A stretch of 5,816 nt of DNA, from positions 1 to 5,816 of the forward strand of contig JAKAGJ010000174.1 of the NCBI GenBank assembly GCA_021815655.1. Reading direction: 5' to 3'. The notes below the pieces were generated by a model. That model had not been told where the DNA came from, did not search any database, and saw only the letters and a list, made by a program, of their open reading frames with translations. This DNA comes from Deltaproteobacteria bacterium. Lineage in GTDB: Bacteria > Desulfobacterota > Desulfarculia > Desulfarculales > Desulfarculaceae. A program made the translations under genes and the position numbers. Positions 4,627 to 5,816 of the stretch are shown here, one piece after another (position 1 is the stretch's first letter; every line of letters begins with the position of its first letter).

Positions 4627-5816
4627 CTAGCCCTTCTTGGCCCGGGCCAGGGCCTTGAGCACCCGCTCCGGGGTGAGCGGCAGCTCATTGATGGCCACCC
4701 CGATGGCGTCGTGCACGGCGTTCAACAAGGCCGGGATGGTGGGCATGATGGCCCCCTCGCCCACCTCCTTGGCCCCGAAGGGTCCGTTGGGCTCGCCCGA
4801 CTCCACCACGATGCACTTCATCTGGGGCATGTCCAAGATGGTAGGTATATGGTACTCCCCCAGGGAGGGGTTGAGCACCTTGCCGTTCTGGTCGAACTTC
4901 ACCTCCTCGAACATGGCCTCGCCCAGGCCCATGGAAACCGAGCCCTCCATTTGCGCTTCCACCGAGGTCAGGTTGATGGCCTGGCCGCAGTCGTGGGCGT
5001 CGGTGATGTGCTCCACGGTGATCTGCCCGGTTTCCAGGTCCACGCTCACCTCGGCCACCTGGGCCGAGCATCCGTAGGCTGGCGAGGTGCCCACCGCAGC
5101 GCCCTTGTGGCTGCCACCCAGGATGGGCGGCTTGTACTTGCCGGTGCCGATGATGGTGCCGTGTTTGAGGTAGGCCACGCGGGCGGCCTCGGTGAAGGTG
5201 AGCTTGTCGCCGCTGGGATGGTCGCTCCAGCCGCGGTGCTCCTTGATGTACTTGGTGCGCAAGGCGCTGAAATCCACCGCATCGCCGCTGATCTGCACCA
5301 GCCCGCGCTTGAGGTCCAGGCGCTGCCGCTCGACGCCCAGTTCCTCGGCCAGGGCCGTGAGGACCTTTTCCTTCACCGCCTCGCCGGCCTCCTTGGTGGC
5401 GTGGCCGGTCATAAGGGTGGTGCGCGAGGAATAGGCGCCCAGGTCCACGCCGTGGTCGGTGTCGCCGCTGACCAGGCGCACGGCCTCATAGGGGATGCCG
5501 ATGGCCTCGGCGGCGATCATGGCCATGGTGGTGTCCGAGCCCTGGCCGATCTCGGCCGCCCCGGTCTTGACCAGCACCGTGCCGCCATCCTCCTGCACCT
5601 TGATGGTCACGGTGGCGTGGTAGGTGTCGGAACGGTAGATAGGATAGCCGGCGCCGGAGACGAAGAAGCCCGAGGCCATGCCGATGCCCCGGCCCCGCGG
5701 CAGCTTGCCGCGCTTCTTGAGCCAGTCGGAGCCGGTCTGCACGGCCTGGATGCACTCCTTCATGCCCAGGGAGGACATGGACATGTGGTTACAGGTGACG
5801 TCGCCGTTGTCCATGA
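4627..5816 (-). CDS. Xanthine-dehydrogenase-family molybdopterin-binding subunit, HcrA-like (5' part outside window)
   Basis: C-terminal half (about 395 residues) of the large molybdenum-cofactor subunit of a xanthine dehydrogenase-type hydroxylase; complete subunits run about 750-780 residues. Numbering from the first methionine in view (5814), an internal residue: GRGIGMASGF (41-50), AAEIGQGSDT (86-95) and DLGAYSSRTTLMTG (124-137) are typical cofactor-contacting loops. DAHDCGQAINL (272-282) followed by VEAQMEGS (285-292) is the second cofactor segment. GPFGAKEVGEG (344-354) carries the invariant catalytic glutamate, E353 (codon 4756-4758). The ending ELPLTPERVLKAL is standard for the family. 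Overall it resembles 4-hydroxybenzoyl-CoA reductase alpha subunits (HcrA) and related acyl-CoA or aromatic hydroxylases, and lacks the cysteine active-site loop of CO dehydrogenase in the part seen. FAD and 2Fe-2S subunits would be expected outside the window. Substrate assignment is inference. Confidence 0.93.
   Translation of the reverse strand, partial: MDNGDVTCNHMSMSSLGMKECIQAVQTGSDWLKKRGKLPRGRGIGMASGFFVSGAGYPIYRSDTYHATVTIKVQEDGGTVLVKTGAAEIGQGSDTTMAMIAAEAIGIPYEAVRLVSGDTDHGVDLGAYSSRTTLMTGHATKEAGEAVKEKVLTALAEELGVERQRLDLKRGLVQISGDAVDFSALRTKYIKEHRGWSDHPSGDKLTFTEAARVAYLKHGTIIGTGKYKPPILGGSHKGAAVGTSPAYGCSAQVAEVSVDLETGQITVEHITDAHDCGQAINLTSVEAQMEGSVSMGLGEAMFEEVKFDQNGKVLNPSLGEYHIPTILDMPQMKCIVVESGEPNGPFGAKEVGEGAIMPTIPALLNAVHDAIGVAINELPLTPERVLKALARAKKG

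Overview
The window is GC-rich, tightly packed bacterial DNA. Gene content and style suggest an anaerobic, metabolically versatile bacterium, most likely a high-GC Desulfobacterota (delta-proteobacterial sulfate-reducer or syntroph type). The indicators are a glutaconate-type CoA-transferase, a 4-hydroxybenzoyl-CoA-reductase-like molybdenum hydroxylase, a candidate sigma-54 promoter and a CheY-like regulator. The taxonomic placement is inference; no rRNA or other marker is present.

Layout. Minus strand, right block (5816 to 3406): the C-terminal half of a xanthine-dehydrogenase-family molybdopterin subunit enters from the right edge. It is followed at very short spacing by a small AbrB/DUF2080-like protein, a ThiS/MoaD-like sulfur carrier ending in Gly-Gly, and a ThiF/MoeB/HesA-type E1-like activating enzyme. 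Gaps of 7, 20 and 6 nt argue for one transcript, in effect a molybdenum enzyme with its own sulfur-carrier pair attached. Plus strand, centre (2973 to 3362): a stand-alone receiver-domain response regulator, convergent with the E1-like gene. Minus strand, left block (2235 to 1): an aromatic-acid/H+-symporter-like MFS permease followed by the alpha subunit of a glutaconate-type CoA-transferase, cut by the left edge.

Between the permease and the regulator lies a divergent intergenic region of 737 bp (2236-2972) with no credible gene. It contains a good -24/-12 (sigma-54) match facing the permease. Two near-identical GCGG-N4-CCGC inverted repeats lie about 113-157 bp upstream of the inferred start of transcription. 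A long leader with a strong hairpin precedes the permease, and several further palindromes lie toward the regulator gene.

Working model (inference): an organic acid, possibly aromatic or dicarboxylic, is imported by the permease and activated to its CoA thioester by the CoA-transferase. A HcrA-like molybdenum hydroxylase would act on such an acyl-CoA, with the ThiS/ThiF-like pair supplying sulfur for its cofactor or for another thio-compound. The left block looks like a regulated sigma-54 operon. Whether the two minus-strand blocks belong to one pathway cannot be shown from this window.
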